Positions 9,419 through 16,857 of a stretch of DNA of 34,159 nucleotides are shown here, in pieces. The notes beneath the pieces were generated by a model, which worked only from the letters and a program-made list of their open reading frames with translations, made no database searches and had not been told where the DNA came from. The DNA comes from Chloroflexota bacterium (lineage in GTDB: Bacteria > Chloroflexota > Anaerolineae > Aggregatilineales > Phototrophicaceae): NCBI GenBank assembly GCA_009840575.1, contig VXNO01000086.1, positions 1-34,159 on the forward strand, in the 5' to 3' direction. Every line of letters starts with the position of its first letter. Position 1 is the first letter of the stretch. The position numbers and the translations under genes are program-made.

Positions 9419-10540
9419 ATGAGCAATCGACCGCCTGTTTATCCCTTCACCGCCATTGTCGGCCAAGACATGATGAAGCTGGCGCTGATCCTCAATGCTA
9501 TCGACATGCGTATTGGCGGCGTCTTGATCCGCGGCGAACGCGGCACTGGCAAGTCGACAGCGGCGCGCGCCTTGGCTGCCCTGCTGCCACAGATCAGCGT
9601 CATCGCCGATTCGCCATTTAATGACGACCCGGCTCGCCCCGAAAGCTGGTCGGACTTCGCCCGCCAGAAGTACGCCGACAGCGCCGACGTCCCCAGCCAA
9701 AAGCGGCGCATCAGCTTCGTAGACCTGCCGGTCAGCGCGACCGAAGACCGCGTCGTCGGCACCTTGGATATCGAAAAAGCTATCCAACTGGGCGAGCGGC
9801 ATTTTGATACCGGCGTGCTGGCAAACGCCAACCGCGGCATTTTGTATGTGGACGAGATCAACCTGCTGGATGACCACATCGTCGATCTGCTGCTGGATAG
9901 CGCGGCTATGGGCGTGAATATCGTCGAGCGCGAGGGCATCAGTTTCAGCCACCCCGCCCGTTTCATCCTGGTCGGCACCATGAACCCCGAAGAAGGTGAC
10001 CTGCGCCCGCAATTGCTGGACAGGTTCGCGCTTTCGGTTGATGTTACCGGCATCAAAGAAGCGCGCGAACGGATCGAAATCCTCGAGAGGCACATCGCCT
10101 ATGAAAACGGCCCGCTGGACTTCAAAGCGGAATGGCAGCCTGTCGACCAGCAGCTATCCGACCGCATCGCCGCTGCCCGCGAAATCATCGACCAGGTAAC
10201 GCATACTACCCAGGACCTGCGCGTCATCGCCAGCATCACCAGCGACCTGCGCATTGATGGGCACCGCGCCGACCTGGTGATTCTGAAAGCCGCGCGCGCC
10301 CATGCCGCCTACGAAGGGCGAACCGTCATCAATGACCGCGATATCACCCTGGCCATCCGTCTGACCATCCCGCACCGGCTCAAGCGCGGCCCTTTCAATG
10401 ATGCCCAAGCCGACCTCAACGCGGTCGAATCAGCGGTGGATGAAAAACGGCAGGAACTCGGCGAAGGCGAAGAAACGGGCGAGTTCAGCGACGAGAGCGA
10501 CGAAAACGCCGCGCAGTCTAAAAAAAAAGTGAGTCGGTAA
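9419..10540 (+). CDS. Magnesium/cobalt chelatase-type AAA+ ATPase (ChlI/BchI-like; N-terminal part of ChlD)
   Basis: Read in one frame this is a 373-residue AAA+ ATPase the size of a chelatase small subunit. It starts at ATG 9419, after GGAG in the leader. The N-terminus YPFTAIVGQDMMKLALILNA is typical. Walker A GERGTGKST is at residues 39-47 and Walker B ILYVDEINLLDD near 141-152. The sensor region GTMNPEEGDLRPQLLDRF and a C-terminal helical lid follow. The tail becomes acidic (ELGEGEETGEFSDESDEN) and ends four codons after three AAA lysine codons. In the ChlD family this acidic linker leads into a VWA domain, and that domain is found immediately downstream in the -1 frame. This product is therefore either a stand-alone small subunit or the early-terminated form of a 692-residue protein made by frameshifting. 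Confidence 0.9.
   Translation: MSNRPPVYPFTAIVGQDMMKLALILNAIDMRIGGVLIRGERGTGKSTAARALAALLPQISVIADSPFNDDPARPESWSDFARQKYADSADVPSQKRRISFVDLPVSATEDRVVGTLDIEKAIQLGERHFDTGVLANANRGILYVDEINLLDDHIVDLLLDSAAMGVNIVEREGISFSHPARFILVGTMNPEEGDLRPQLLDRFALSVDVTGIKEARERIEILERHIAYENGPLDFKAEWQPVDQQLSDRIAAAREIIDQVTHTTQDLRVIASITSDLRIDGHRADLVILKAARAHAAYEGRTVINDRDITLAIRLTIPHRLKRGPFNDAQADLNAVESAVDEKRQELGEGEETGEFSDESDENAAQSKKKVSR
10520..10528 (+). other. A9 slippery run: probable -1 frameshift or transcriptional slippage site
   Basis: Nine consecutive A bases give zero-frame codons AAA AAA AAA, a standard A-AAA-AAA -1 slippery heptamer. The zero frame stops at 10538-10540. The -1 frame is closed just upstream by TAA at 10519-10521, so the two frames can be joined only inside this 19-base interval, which is filled by the A run. 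After a -1 shift the acidic linker continues (SESVSGEGEQTEQELSQAE) into a VWA domain. A possible weak downstream pairing TCGGT/ACCGA (around 10533-10565) is seen. Ribosomal slippage and RNA-polymerase slippage cannot be told apart from the sequence. A homopolymer sequencing error is the alternative. Confidence 0.75.
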
Positions 10541-11496
10541 GCGGCGAAGGCGAACAGACCGAACAGGAGCTCAGCCAAGCCGAAGCCGCCCCGCAAGATG
10601 TCTTCCCCACCTCGGACGCGCGCTGGTGGGAAGGCGGACAGCAGGTTGAATCGCGGGCGGAGTTCGAGACGCGCAAGCTGAACACGCAACTGGACAGGAT
10701 GACGCGGCGGCAATCCGGGCGGCGCTCGACGACCCGTACCGATCGCAAACGTGGGCGTTATGTGCGCGCCAAGCAAGCCAGCGAAAAACCGCGCGACATC
10801 GCCTTTGACGCCACCCTGCGCGCCGCTGCGCCCCATCAGGTTGAGCGCGAAGAACAATTGCAAGAAACCGGCATGGCCTACGCGCTGCGCAAGAGCGACC
10901 TGCAAGAAAAGGTGCGCGTGCGCAAAGCCAGCAACCTTATCATGTTCACGGTCGATGCCTCATGGAGCATGGCGGTTTCCGAGCGTATGCAAGCCACCAA
11001 AGGCGCTATCATGTCGCTGCTGACCGATGCCTATCAGCGCCGGGACCGCGTCGGGCTGGTCGTCTTTCAGAAAGACCGCGCCTCGCTGGTGCTGCCGCCC
11101 ACCAATTCCGTCGTGCTGGCGAAAGAAGCCATGTCCGATATCCCGGTCGGCGGCAAGACCCCGCTTTCGGCAGGCTTGCTGATGACCTACGAAGCCGTGA
11201 TGCGCGAGAAGAACCTCAACCCTGATGTCATGCCGATGATGATCCTGCTCACCGATGGCGCGGGCAACGTGTCTATCAGCGATACCGTCTCGCCACAGGA
11301 CGAAGCCCACTCAATCGCGCGCCGCATCCACGAAGCCGACATCCGCACGGTCACCATCAATATGGAACATGTGGCGTTTGACCAGGGCCTGGCGCAGCGC
11401 CTAGCTGACCAGTTGGGCGGGCCTTGTTATACGCTGGCGCAGATCCGCGCGGATAACCTGCTGGATACCGTGCGCGCGGAGATGGAGAAGGTGTAG
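10528..11496 (+). CDS. VWA-domain C-terminal half of a ChlD-type chelatase subunit (-1 frame)
   Basis: About 322 codons in the -1 frame relative to the ATPase. The first in-frame ATG is only at 10699, yet family-like sequence lies before it: DVFPTSDARWWEGG, then the basic stretch with SGRRSTTRT and RGRYVRAK that straddles that ATG. No ATG, GTG or TTG lies between the upstream stop and 10699, so translation most likely enters by frameshift from the ATPase gene and gives a 692-residue protein. The VWA/integrin-I domain carries a complete MIDAS: DASWS (Asp encoded at 10954), the Thr in GGKTPLSAG, and LLTDG. In chelatases the D subunit docks the AAA+ ring on the large subunit. Whether the metal is Mg or Co is not shown, since no ChlH/CobN gene is in the window. 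Confidence 0.85.
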   Translation, partial: SESVSGEGEQTEQELSQAEAAPQDVFPTSDARWWEGGQQVESRAEFETRKLNTQLDRMTRRQSGRRSTTRTDRKRGRYVRAKQASEKPRDIAFDATLRAAAPHQVEREEQLQETGMAYALRKSDLQEKVRVRKASNLIMFTVDASWSMAVSERMQATKGAIMSLLTDAYQRRDRVGLVVFQKDRASLVLPPTNSVVLAKEAMSDIPVGGKTPLSAGLLMTYEAVMREKNLNPDVMPMMILLTDGAGNVSISDTVSPQDEAHSIARRIHEADIRTVTINMEHVAFDQGLAQRLADQLGGPCYTLAQIRADNLLDTVRAEMEKV

Positions 11497-11508
11497 GAGA
11501 TGGCTCAG

Positions 11509-11601
11509 CTAGAACCGTCTGATAATCACCCATACAATTGCCGCGAAGAGCGCAATTATTGAAATTATCAGAAGTTCAACTGTGAGTAATGAATCTGGCA
11601 T
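11509..11601 (-). CDS. 30-residue single-pass membrane peptide
   Basis: A small ORF starting MPDSLLTVELLIISII and ending VWVIIRRF. After a short acidic N-terminus it is one hydrophobic helix (about residues 9-27), closed by two arginines, which suggests N-out/C-in topology. A strong Shine-Dalgarno GAGGAG sits 6 bases before the ATG at 11601. The gene is convergent with the chelatase gene (12 bases between stops) and lies 77 bases downstream of the small secreted protein on the same strand, possibly in one transcript. No family is recognised. The strong ribosome-binding site and the ideal helix-plus-arginines pattern argue for a real microprotein. Confidence 0.55.
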   Translation of the reverse strand: MPDSLLTVELLIISIIALFAAIVWVIIRRF

Positions 11602-11678
11602 AAGTTACTCCTCAGCCTGTGGCTTCGAAATAACAATACCACAACAAGCGCCAAGCCAGCAGATGCCGCAGGTGGCGG

Positions 11679-12044
11679 TCAATCAGCGCACCGTCGCTCA
11701 ACATCGGTGTAGATATAATAGGGAAGCCGCTGCGTGCCTACATTGATGCCAACGGAGACAGTCGCGCGGCTGCTATTTTGACTGTGATAAACCTCGCTGA
11801 TGCTGCCGGTATAGCGTGGCCAGGGCGACCAGCCGCCTGTGCGAATTTTGATTGAAGCGCCTGGATCGTCTTCACTGGCTGTGTGGATGGTAACCGAGCC
11901 AAGAGCATGACCGCGCGATGTCAGGCTGTGTGTGCAGACGCCCGTATCATCAGGGAAATGCCAGGCGGGACTCGCTACTGACAAGCCTAGAATCGACAGC
12001 AAGGCTAAAATCAGCAACAGTGCCGCGCCGAATTTCTTTGACAT
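11679..12044 (-). CDS. Small secreted protein of unknown function
   Basis: 121 residues with a clear Sec signal peptide: MSKKF, then hydrophobic AALLLILALLSILGLSV, with likely cleavage after an Ala near residue 25. The mature part (about 95 residues) has two cysteines (CTHS and RRCAD, near the two ends of the mature chain) that could form a disulfide. It is rich in Ser, Thr and Gly and looks all-beta (TGGWSPWPRYTGSISEVYHS). No family is recognised. The start ATG at 12044 has a moderate AGGCGA site. The region is less GC-rich than its neighbours. It may be co-transcribed with the 30-residue peptide downstream. Confidence 0.65.
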   Translation of the reverse strand: MSKKFGAALLLILALLSILGLSVASPAWHFPDDTGVCTHSLTSRGHALGSVTIHTASEDDPGASIKIRTGGWSPWPRYTGSISEVYHSQNSSRATVSVGINVGTQRLPYYIYTDVERRCAD

Positions 12045-12124
12045 CGGGTAATCGCCTGGTATGTTTAGGAATCAATGTCATATACATAACAATTTCGCAG
12101 AAGTCTTTATTGCTACACTGAAGG

Positions 12125-13222
12125 ATGGAAAACACCCGCATGAAACCACTCCGCGTCATCGACCTGCAAGGCAGCCCCTATGCCATGGGCTACGTTCATG
12201 GAAAACGTTTCCATGACGAAATCCACATGTTCACCGAAGACCGCGTGCGCCTGTGCATGGACGAAAAATGGACGGGGCACAGCCTTTCGCGCGCTGCCGT
12301 CATTGAGCTGGCGGAAGCCTGCGTCGCCGAGCATATCGCCTATGCGCCGGAGCTGATGGAGGAGCTTCGCGGCATGGCGGACGCGACCGGGCTTAGCCTG
12401 GCGGAGCTGGTCATCAACAACGGCTTCACCGATTTCATCGATGTCGTCTACAATTGCGGCGGGCTGGCGCGCCCGACCTCGCGCGTTGCCAACAATTGCA
12501 CGGCATTTATGCTGCCGGGCGCTCGCAGCGCCGCGGGGGTCGGCTACTTCGGGCAGACCTGGGATATGCACGCCTCGGCGACGCCTTATGTTATTTTGCT
12601 GCGTGGCGAACCCGACGATGCGCCGGCTTTCCTGGCCTTCACTATCACCGGCTGCGTGGGCATGATCGGCATGAACAGCGCTGGCATCTGCGTGGGCATC
12701 AACAACCTGATGGCGGCGGATGGGCAGATCGGCGTCACCTGGGTCTTCGTGGTGCGCAAGATTTTGCAGCAGACGAGCATTGATGCGGCGCTGGCTTGCT
12801 TGACAGAAGCCAAACTCGCCGGCGCGCACAATTATATGCTGATGGACAAACAGGGGCGCGGCTACGAAGTCGAAGCCATGTCCACGCGCCAGCATGTACG
12901 CCCGCTGCGCGAGGAGACCATCATCCACACCAACCACTGCCTCATCCAGCAGAACCTGGACGCCGAGCGCGAACGCCCGCCCGAGTCGCAAGCCAGCTCC
13001 CGCAATCGGCTGCTGCGCGCCCAGGAATTGCTGGATAATCCCGCCGCCAACCTGGATGACCTGATGGCGCTGACCCGCGATGAAGTCGCCATCTGCACGC
13101 GACCCAAGCCGCCTATGCATGTAGAAAGCTGCGGCGCAGCCATCATGTGCCCAGCCAGCGGCGAATTCTGGGCGGTGTGGGGTCCGCCCGCCGATGGCAG
13201 CTACCAGCGTTTCGTCATCTGA
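12125..13222 (+). CDS. C45-family autoproteolytic acyltransferase/hydrolase (acyl-CoA:6-APA acyltransferase-like)
   Basis: A 365-residue Ntn-hydrolase-fold protein of peptidase family C45. Such enzymes cut themselves in front of a cysteine that becomes the N-terminal nucleophile and then act on amide or thioester bonds. The order of motifs fits: an N-terminal PYAMGYVHGKRF segment and helices with ELMEELRGMADATGLSLAEL. The likely nucleophile Cys125 is in NNCTAFM, followed by GQTWDMHASATPY, GCVGMIGMNSAGICVGINNL and HTNHCL. No signal peptide is present, so it is probably cytoplasmic. An ATG at 12140 (MKPLRVIDLQG) is an alternative start; neither has ideal spacing to a ribosome-binding site. The physiological substrate is unknown; penicillin synthesis is not implied. 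Confidence 0.85.
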   Translation: MENTRMKPLRVIDLQGSPYAMGYVHGKRFHDEIHMFTEDRVRLCMDEKWTGHSLSRAAVIELAEACVAEHIAYAPELMEELRGMADATGLSLAELVINNGFTDFIDVVYNCGGLARPTSRVANNCTAFMLPGARSAAGVGYFGQTWDMHASATPYVILLRGEPDDAPAFLAFTITGCVGMIGMNSAGICVGINNLMAADGQIGVTWVFVVRKILQQTSIDAALACLTEAKLAGAHNYMLMDKQGRGYEVEAMSTRQHVRPLREETIIHTNHCLIQQNLDAERERPPESQASSRNRLLRAQELLDNPAANLDDLMALTRDEVAICTRPKPPMHVESCGAAIMCPASGEFWAVWGPPADGSYQRFVI

Positions 13223-13429
13223 ATAATTACCACAGAGGCGCGGAAAGCGCAGAGGGCTGGTGTAGGGACGAAGCGGTGACTCGCCCGTTTCAATCCGCCT
13301 AAGCCCACTCCCGGCAGGTCGGGAAGCGAAGCGCGCAAGGATTCTGCTTTTATCTAGCGAGCGGATTGACAGATTGCCGCTACAAGTCGACGGTTTCGCG
13401 TGGATTCACAGCGTAAATCCATTGCTTAC

Positions 13430-13452
13430 CTCTCGGTGTACTCGGTGGTTAA
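13430..13452 (-). repeat. TTAACCACCGAGTA dispersed repeat, copy 2 (inverted)
   Basis: On the minus strand it reads TTAACCACCGAGTACACCGA plus three bases, matching copy 1 at 9085-9107 except for about three positions. Confidence 0.6.
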
Positions 13453-13535
13453 ACATTTGACGCGATTGCCTTGGGGGCAGGTTTTTGTACAATTTGTATG
13501 AATATCACTTGTAATTTTCCTGCATTGTGTATCAT

Positions 13536-13541
13536 TATAAT
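13536..13541 (+). promoter_or_regulatory. -10 box for alanine dehydrogenase
   Basis: A perfect TATAAT within ATTATAATATAAG, 24 bases before the ATG at 13566. A TTGTAA at 13509-13514 is 21 bases upstream of it, too far for a normal -35, so the promoter is only partly supported. Confidence 0.45.
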
Positions 13542-13565
13542 ATAAGTAGGAATTGGAGCAGCGAG

Positions 13566-14759
13566 ATGAACATCGGCATTCCGGCGGAGATCAAACGCGA
13601 CGAACGGCGAGTGGCTCTGCCACCGGCGGCAGTGGGCGACTTTGTGCAGCGCGGGCATCGCGTCTATGTGCAGCGGGGCGCGGGGGTGAGCAGCGGCTTC
13701 GCGGATAGCGATTATGCCAGCCACGGCGCAAGCTTGCTCGCGGGGGCGGCAGACGTCTGGGCGCGCGCCGACCTGGTCATCAAGGTCAAAGAGCCGCAGC
13801 CCAGCGAATACGAATGCCTGCGCCCGGGGCTAATCCTCTTCACCTACCTGCATTTGGCGGCAGAAGCGGCGTTGACTCGCGCGCTGCTGGACAATCATGT
13901 AAGCGCAGTCGCTTATGAGACGGTGAGCGATGCGCGGGGCCGGCTGCCTTTGCTGGAGCCGATGAGCGAAGTCGCGGGGCGGATGGCGGCGCAGGTCATT
14001 TCGCATCATTTGGAAGCGCCGCAGGGCGGGCGTGGCTTGCTGATGGGCGGTGTGCCTGGCGTCGCCCCGGCGCATGTGGTCATCCTGGGCGCGGGCACAG
14101 TCGGCGCGAATGCCGCCAAGATCGCCCTGGGCATGGGCGCGCGCGTCAGCTTGCTGGATATCAACCTGGAGCGGCTGCGTTACCTCAGCGAAGTGATGAG
14201 CGGCAACCTGGCCACACTCTATTCCACGCGCAACAACATCGCTGAGTCGCTGCGCAGCGCCGATGCTTTGATCGGCAGTGTGCTGATTGCGGGCACCAAA
14301 GCTCCCCTGCTGGTCACGCGCGACATGCTGCGGCTGATGCCGGCGGGCAGCGTCATCGTCGATGTGGCTGTCGACCAAGGCGGCTGCGTCGAAAGCACGC
14401 GCCCGACTTCGCACAGCGACCCGACCTACTTTGTCGACCAAGTGCTGCATTACGGCGTGCCCAATATGCCTGGCGCTGTGCCGCGTACCTCCAGCCTGGC
14501 GCTGGCAAATGCCATCCTGCCCTATGCGCTGAAAATCGCTGATAGCGGGCGGTCTGCGTTGGCGAATGACCCGGCGCTCATCGCAGGGGTAAATACCGCT
14601 GCGGGGCATTGCACGCACCCAGCCATCGCGCAGACATTCGGGCTGGACTATGTGGAGCCCTGGCGCGCACTGCAACCAGCTTTTATCTCAGCCACAGCCC
14701 CCAGACAAAGCCGAAAGGCAGGCCTGCAAGCCGTCCCGGAAGTTCTGGCGGCGCAGTAG
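13566..14759 (+). CDS. ald: Alanine dehydrogenase
   Basis: NAD-dependent interconversion of L-alanine with pyruvate and ammonium, a link between carbon and nitrogen metabolism. The 397-residue protein starts with the family N-terminus MNIGIPAEIKRDERRVALPP. Known active-site residues are in register: Lys75 (KVKEPQ) and His96 (FTYLHLAA). PMSEVAGRMAAQ, the Rossmann motif VVILGAGTVGANAAK and the C-terminal GVPNMPGAVPRTSSLAL all fit. It is about 25 residues longer than usual because of a C-terminal tail (TAPRQSRKAGLQAVPEVL). The ATG at 13566 has TTGGAG 8 bases upstream and is preferred over an in-frame ATG 13 codons earlier, inside the promoter region. It is monocistronic or followed by the flippase-like gene after 62 bases. 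Confidence 0.95.
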   Translation: MNIGIPAEIKRDERRVALPPAAVGDFVQRGHRVYVQRGAGVSSGFADSDYASHGASLLAGAADVWARADLVIKVKEPQPSEYECLRPGLILFTYLHLAAEAALTRALLDNHVSAVAYETVSDARGRLPLLEPMSEVAGRMAAQVISHHLEAPQGGRGLLMGGVPGVAPAHVVILGAGTVGANAAKIALGMGARVSLLDINLERLRYLSEVMSGNLATLYSTRNNIAESLRSADALIGSVLIAGTKAPLLVTRDMLRLMPAGSVIVDVAVDQGGCVESTRPTSHSDPTYFVDQVLHYGVPNMPGAVPRTSSLALANAILPYALKIADSGRSALANDPALIAGVNTAAGHCTHPAIAQTFGLDYVEPWRALQPAFISATAPRQSRKAGLQAVPEVLAAQ

Positions 14760-14821
14760 CCTCGCTCCAATAGAAAGCTACAGGGGCGCAGTATTGCCAG
14801 CTTGCGACTGGTCATTGCTGG

Positions 14822-15889
14822 GTGAATCTGCCAGACTCGCGCAATGAATCTTCAGCAGGCTCAACAAGCGAGCAGCGCGTGAAGGCAAACAGGAAGCGCC
14901 TGGCATTCAGCGGCGGCATCTGCATCAGCGGCTTATTCGCCTACCTGGCTTTTCGTGGCTTGCATCCAGAGCAAATGCTGCGGAGCCTGGGCAGCATCCA
15001 ACTGGGCTATGTGCTGGCGGGCATGTTGGGCTATGGGCTGGCGATAGTGGTCATCGCGCTGCGTTGGCAATTTCTGCTGCGGGCGGTGAAGCTGGTACCG
15101 CTGCGCGCGCTTTGTGAGCTGGTGACGATTGGCTATATGGGCAACAATGTCTATCCGCTGCGGGCTGGGGATGGCTTGCGCATTGTGCTGCTGCGGCGCG
15201 ATCATCAAGTGCCGCTGGCGCGCGTGACCACCGTTGTTGTCCTGGAGCGCGCCTTTGATGGCTGTGTGATGATCGCCTTTGTGCTCATCGGGCTGCTCTT
15301 CATCGATCTGCAATCCAGCGAAGTCGAAGGGATCCTGCGCCTGGCTGCGCCGGCATTTGTGGCGGCGATGCTGGTGGCTTTGTTCCTGGCCGCGAAGCCC
15401 GATCTATTGCGCGCGCTGGTCGGCTGGCTATCGAAGCGGCTGCCCAGCCGGCTGAGCCATTTGCTACTGCGCCTAAGCGAAGATGTTATCGCCGGCTTGA
15501 AAGGCTTGCGCAATCCGCTGCATTTCTTGGGCGCGGTCCTAAGCTCTTTCACCACCTGGAGCATCGAAGCGGGCACCTATTGGCTGGTTATGATGGCATT
15601 TTCGATGCGGCTGGATAACGCCTATGCAGTGAGCCTGCTGATCTGCGGCGCGGTGAACCTGGCGGGCATCATCCCAGCCTCGCCCGGGCAGATCGGCGTC
15701 AACGAATTCATCACCGTGGCGATATTGACCGCCTTGGGCGTGCCGGCGGCGCTGGCGGGCACCTATGCCATCGTCGCGCATATCGCTATCTGGCTGCCAA
15801 GCGTGCTGGGCGGGCTCTATTTTCTGCTGCGGAAGGGCTTAGGTTGGGCGGATATCGGCCGCGCTGGCGAGCTGGAAGGCGTTGGCTAG
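14822..15889 (+). CDS. Flippase-like/lysylphosphatidylglycerol synthase transmembrane-domain protein (UPF0104)
   Basis: About 355 residues with some eight hydrophobic helices, of the family of the MprF flippase domain and AglD. Family marks are ALRWQFLLRA in the second helix region, the GYMGNNVYPLRAGDGLRIVLL block, the LERAFDGCVMIAFVLIG helix, and GIIPASPGQIGVNEFI near the C-terminus. It probably moves lipid-linked sugars or aminoacyl lipids across the membrane; no synthetase domain is attached. The start is uncertain. GTG at 14822 gives the longest form, with a polar tail. GTG at 14879 is another choice, and the ATG at 14844 is out of frame. Its TAG stop shares CTAG with the stop of the convergent aldo/keto reductase. 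Confidence 0.82.
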   Translation: MNLPDSRNESSAGSTSEQRVKANRKRLAFSGGICISGLFAYLAFRGLHPEQMLRSLGSIQLGYVLAGMLGYGLAIVVIALRWQFLLRAVKLVPLRALCELVTIGYMGNNVYPLRAGDGLRIVLLRRDHQVPLARVTTVVVLERAFDGCVMIAFVLIGLLFIDLQSSEVEGILRLAAPAFVAAMLVALFLAAKPDLLRALVGWLSKRLPSRLSHLLLRLSEDVIAGLKGLRNPLHFLGAVLSSFTTWSIEAGTYWLVMMAFSMRLDNAYAVSLLICGAVNLAGIIPASPGQIGVNEFITVAILTALGVPAALAGTYAIVAHIAIWLPSVLGGLYFLLRKGLGWADIGRAGELEGVG

Positions 15890-16857
15890 ACGCTGATTGC
15901 CGTATCAAAATGCCGCAGCAGAGGGCGCAAGTCCTCCCACAGCCGCTCAGGGATAGGCAGTTGCGCCGCCGCCAGGCTGGATGTCGCTTCGGAGGGGACG
16001 CGGGCGCCGGGGATGGTCGAGGCGACCTGCGTATGCCGCGCGCAGTATTGTAGAGCTACCGCCAGCATCGGCACAGCATAATCGGCGCAAAGTTGCTGAA
16101 TGCGCGTTACATGATGGAGGCAAGCTTGGCTGAAGATGCGATTGAGGTAGCGCGTTTTGGCTTGAGGACCAGTAACGAGCAAGCCTCGTTCAAGCGGGGT
16201 CGCCACAACCAAGCCGACATCATGCGCGGCGGCGGCGGCGAAGATCTCGCGCTCGGCGATGCGGTTGATCAAACTCCAGGAATCGGCGATGACCGCGCAG
16301 TCGAATTCGCCCGTCTTGATATACGCGAGGTTGGTGGACGGGTCATTGGCTGCCGTGCCGATATGGTCGATGATGCCCTGCCGCTGCAAATCCCGCAATG
16401 CGCCCAGCGCGCCCCGCTGGGATAACACGAAGTCCATCGGCTTCCCCATGGCGTCATGGATGTAGACGACGGGCAGCCTTTGCAAGCCCATGCGCTCCAG
16501 GCTGGCGTAGACGCTGCCTTGCACCCCCGCATAACTGAAGTCGTAGCCGGCATGGCTGCTGCCCGCTTTGGTGGTGATGATGAGGCGGTCTTTGGCGGCT
16601 GGACGTTGGCGCAGCGCCTCGCCGAGCAGGCTTTCGCTTAGCCCCCGTCCATAGAGCGCGGCGGTATCAAAAAATGCGCAGCCGCTATCAATCGCCGCAA
16701 GCAGAGTCGCCAAGCCCAATTCCTGGTCGACCTGGCTAGGCGCGCCGGCATATTCGCCGACCGTTTGGTTCTGCGTGGGGATGCCGACAAATGCCGTGCC
16801 GATGCCTAGAATGGGCAACTGTAGTTCGGTGCGCCCCAGCCTCTTGTGTTGCATCAT
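15886..16857 (-). CDS. Aldo/keto reductase (D-threo-aldose/L-fucose dehydrogenase-like)
   Basis: A 323-residue NAD(P)H-dependent TIM-barrel oxidoreductase. The catalytic tetrad is visible as Asp64 and Tyr69 (FFDTAALYGRG), Lys97 (IITTKAG) and His134 (VVYIHDAMG). The YIHDAMG form and the long loop after residue 30 resemble the aldose/fucose dehydrogenase branch, so a sugar or lactone substrate is plausible but not shown. It is the last gene of the frr-uppS transcript: its ATG at 16857 overlaps the uppS stop (ATGA), with a second ATG three bases later. Its TAG stop overlaps the stop of the opposing flippase-like gene by four bases (CTAG, 15886-15889). Confidence 0.9.
   Translation of the reverse strand: MMQHKRLGRTELQLPILGIGTAFVGIPTQNQTVGEYAGAPSQVDQELGLATLLAAIDSGCAFFDTAALYGRGLSESLLGEALRQRPAAKDRLIITTKAGSSHAGYDFSYAGVQGSVYASLERMGLQRLPVVYIHDAMGKPMDFVLSQRGALGALRDLQRQGIIDHIGTAANDPSTNLAYIKTGEFDCAVIADSWSLINRIAEREIFAAAAAHDVGLVVATPLERGLLVTGPQAKTRYLNRIFSQACLHHVTRIQQLCADYAVPMLAVALQYCARHTQVASTIPGARVPSEATSSLAAAQLPIPERLWEDLRPLLRHFDTAISV

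Larger units (their letters stand above)
13223..13565. other. 343-base intergenic region with dispersed repeats
   Basis: No gene is seen. From left to right it contains an ACCACAGAGG...GCAGAGGG motif (13230-13256), a TGTAGGGACGA...CTCGCCC inverted repeat (13260-13286), the CCCGGCAGGTCGGG palindrome (13310-13323), the second TTAACCACCGAGTA repeat in inverted orientation (13430-13452), and an AT-rich stretch with the alanine dehydrogenase -10 box. Confidence 0.55.
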
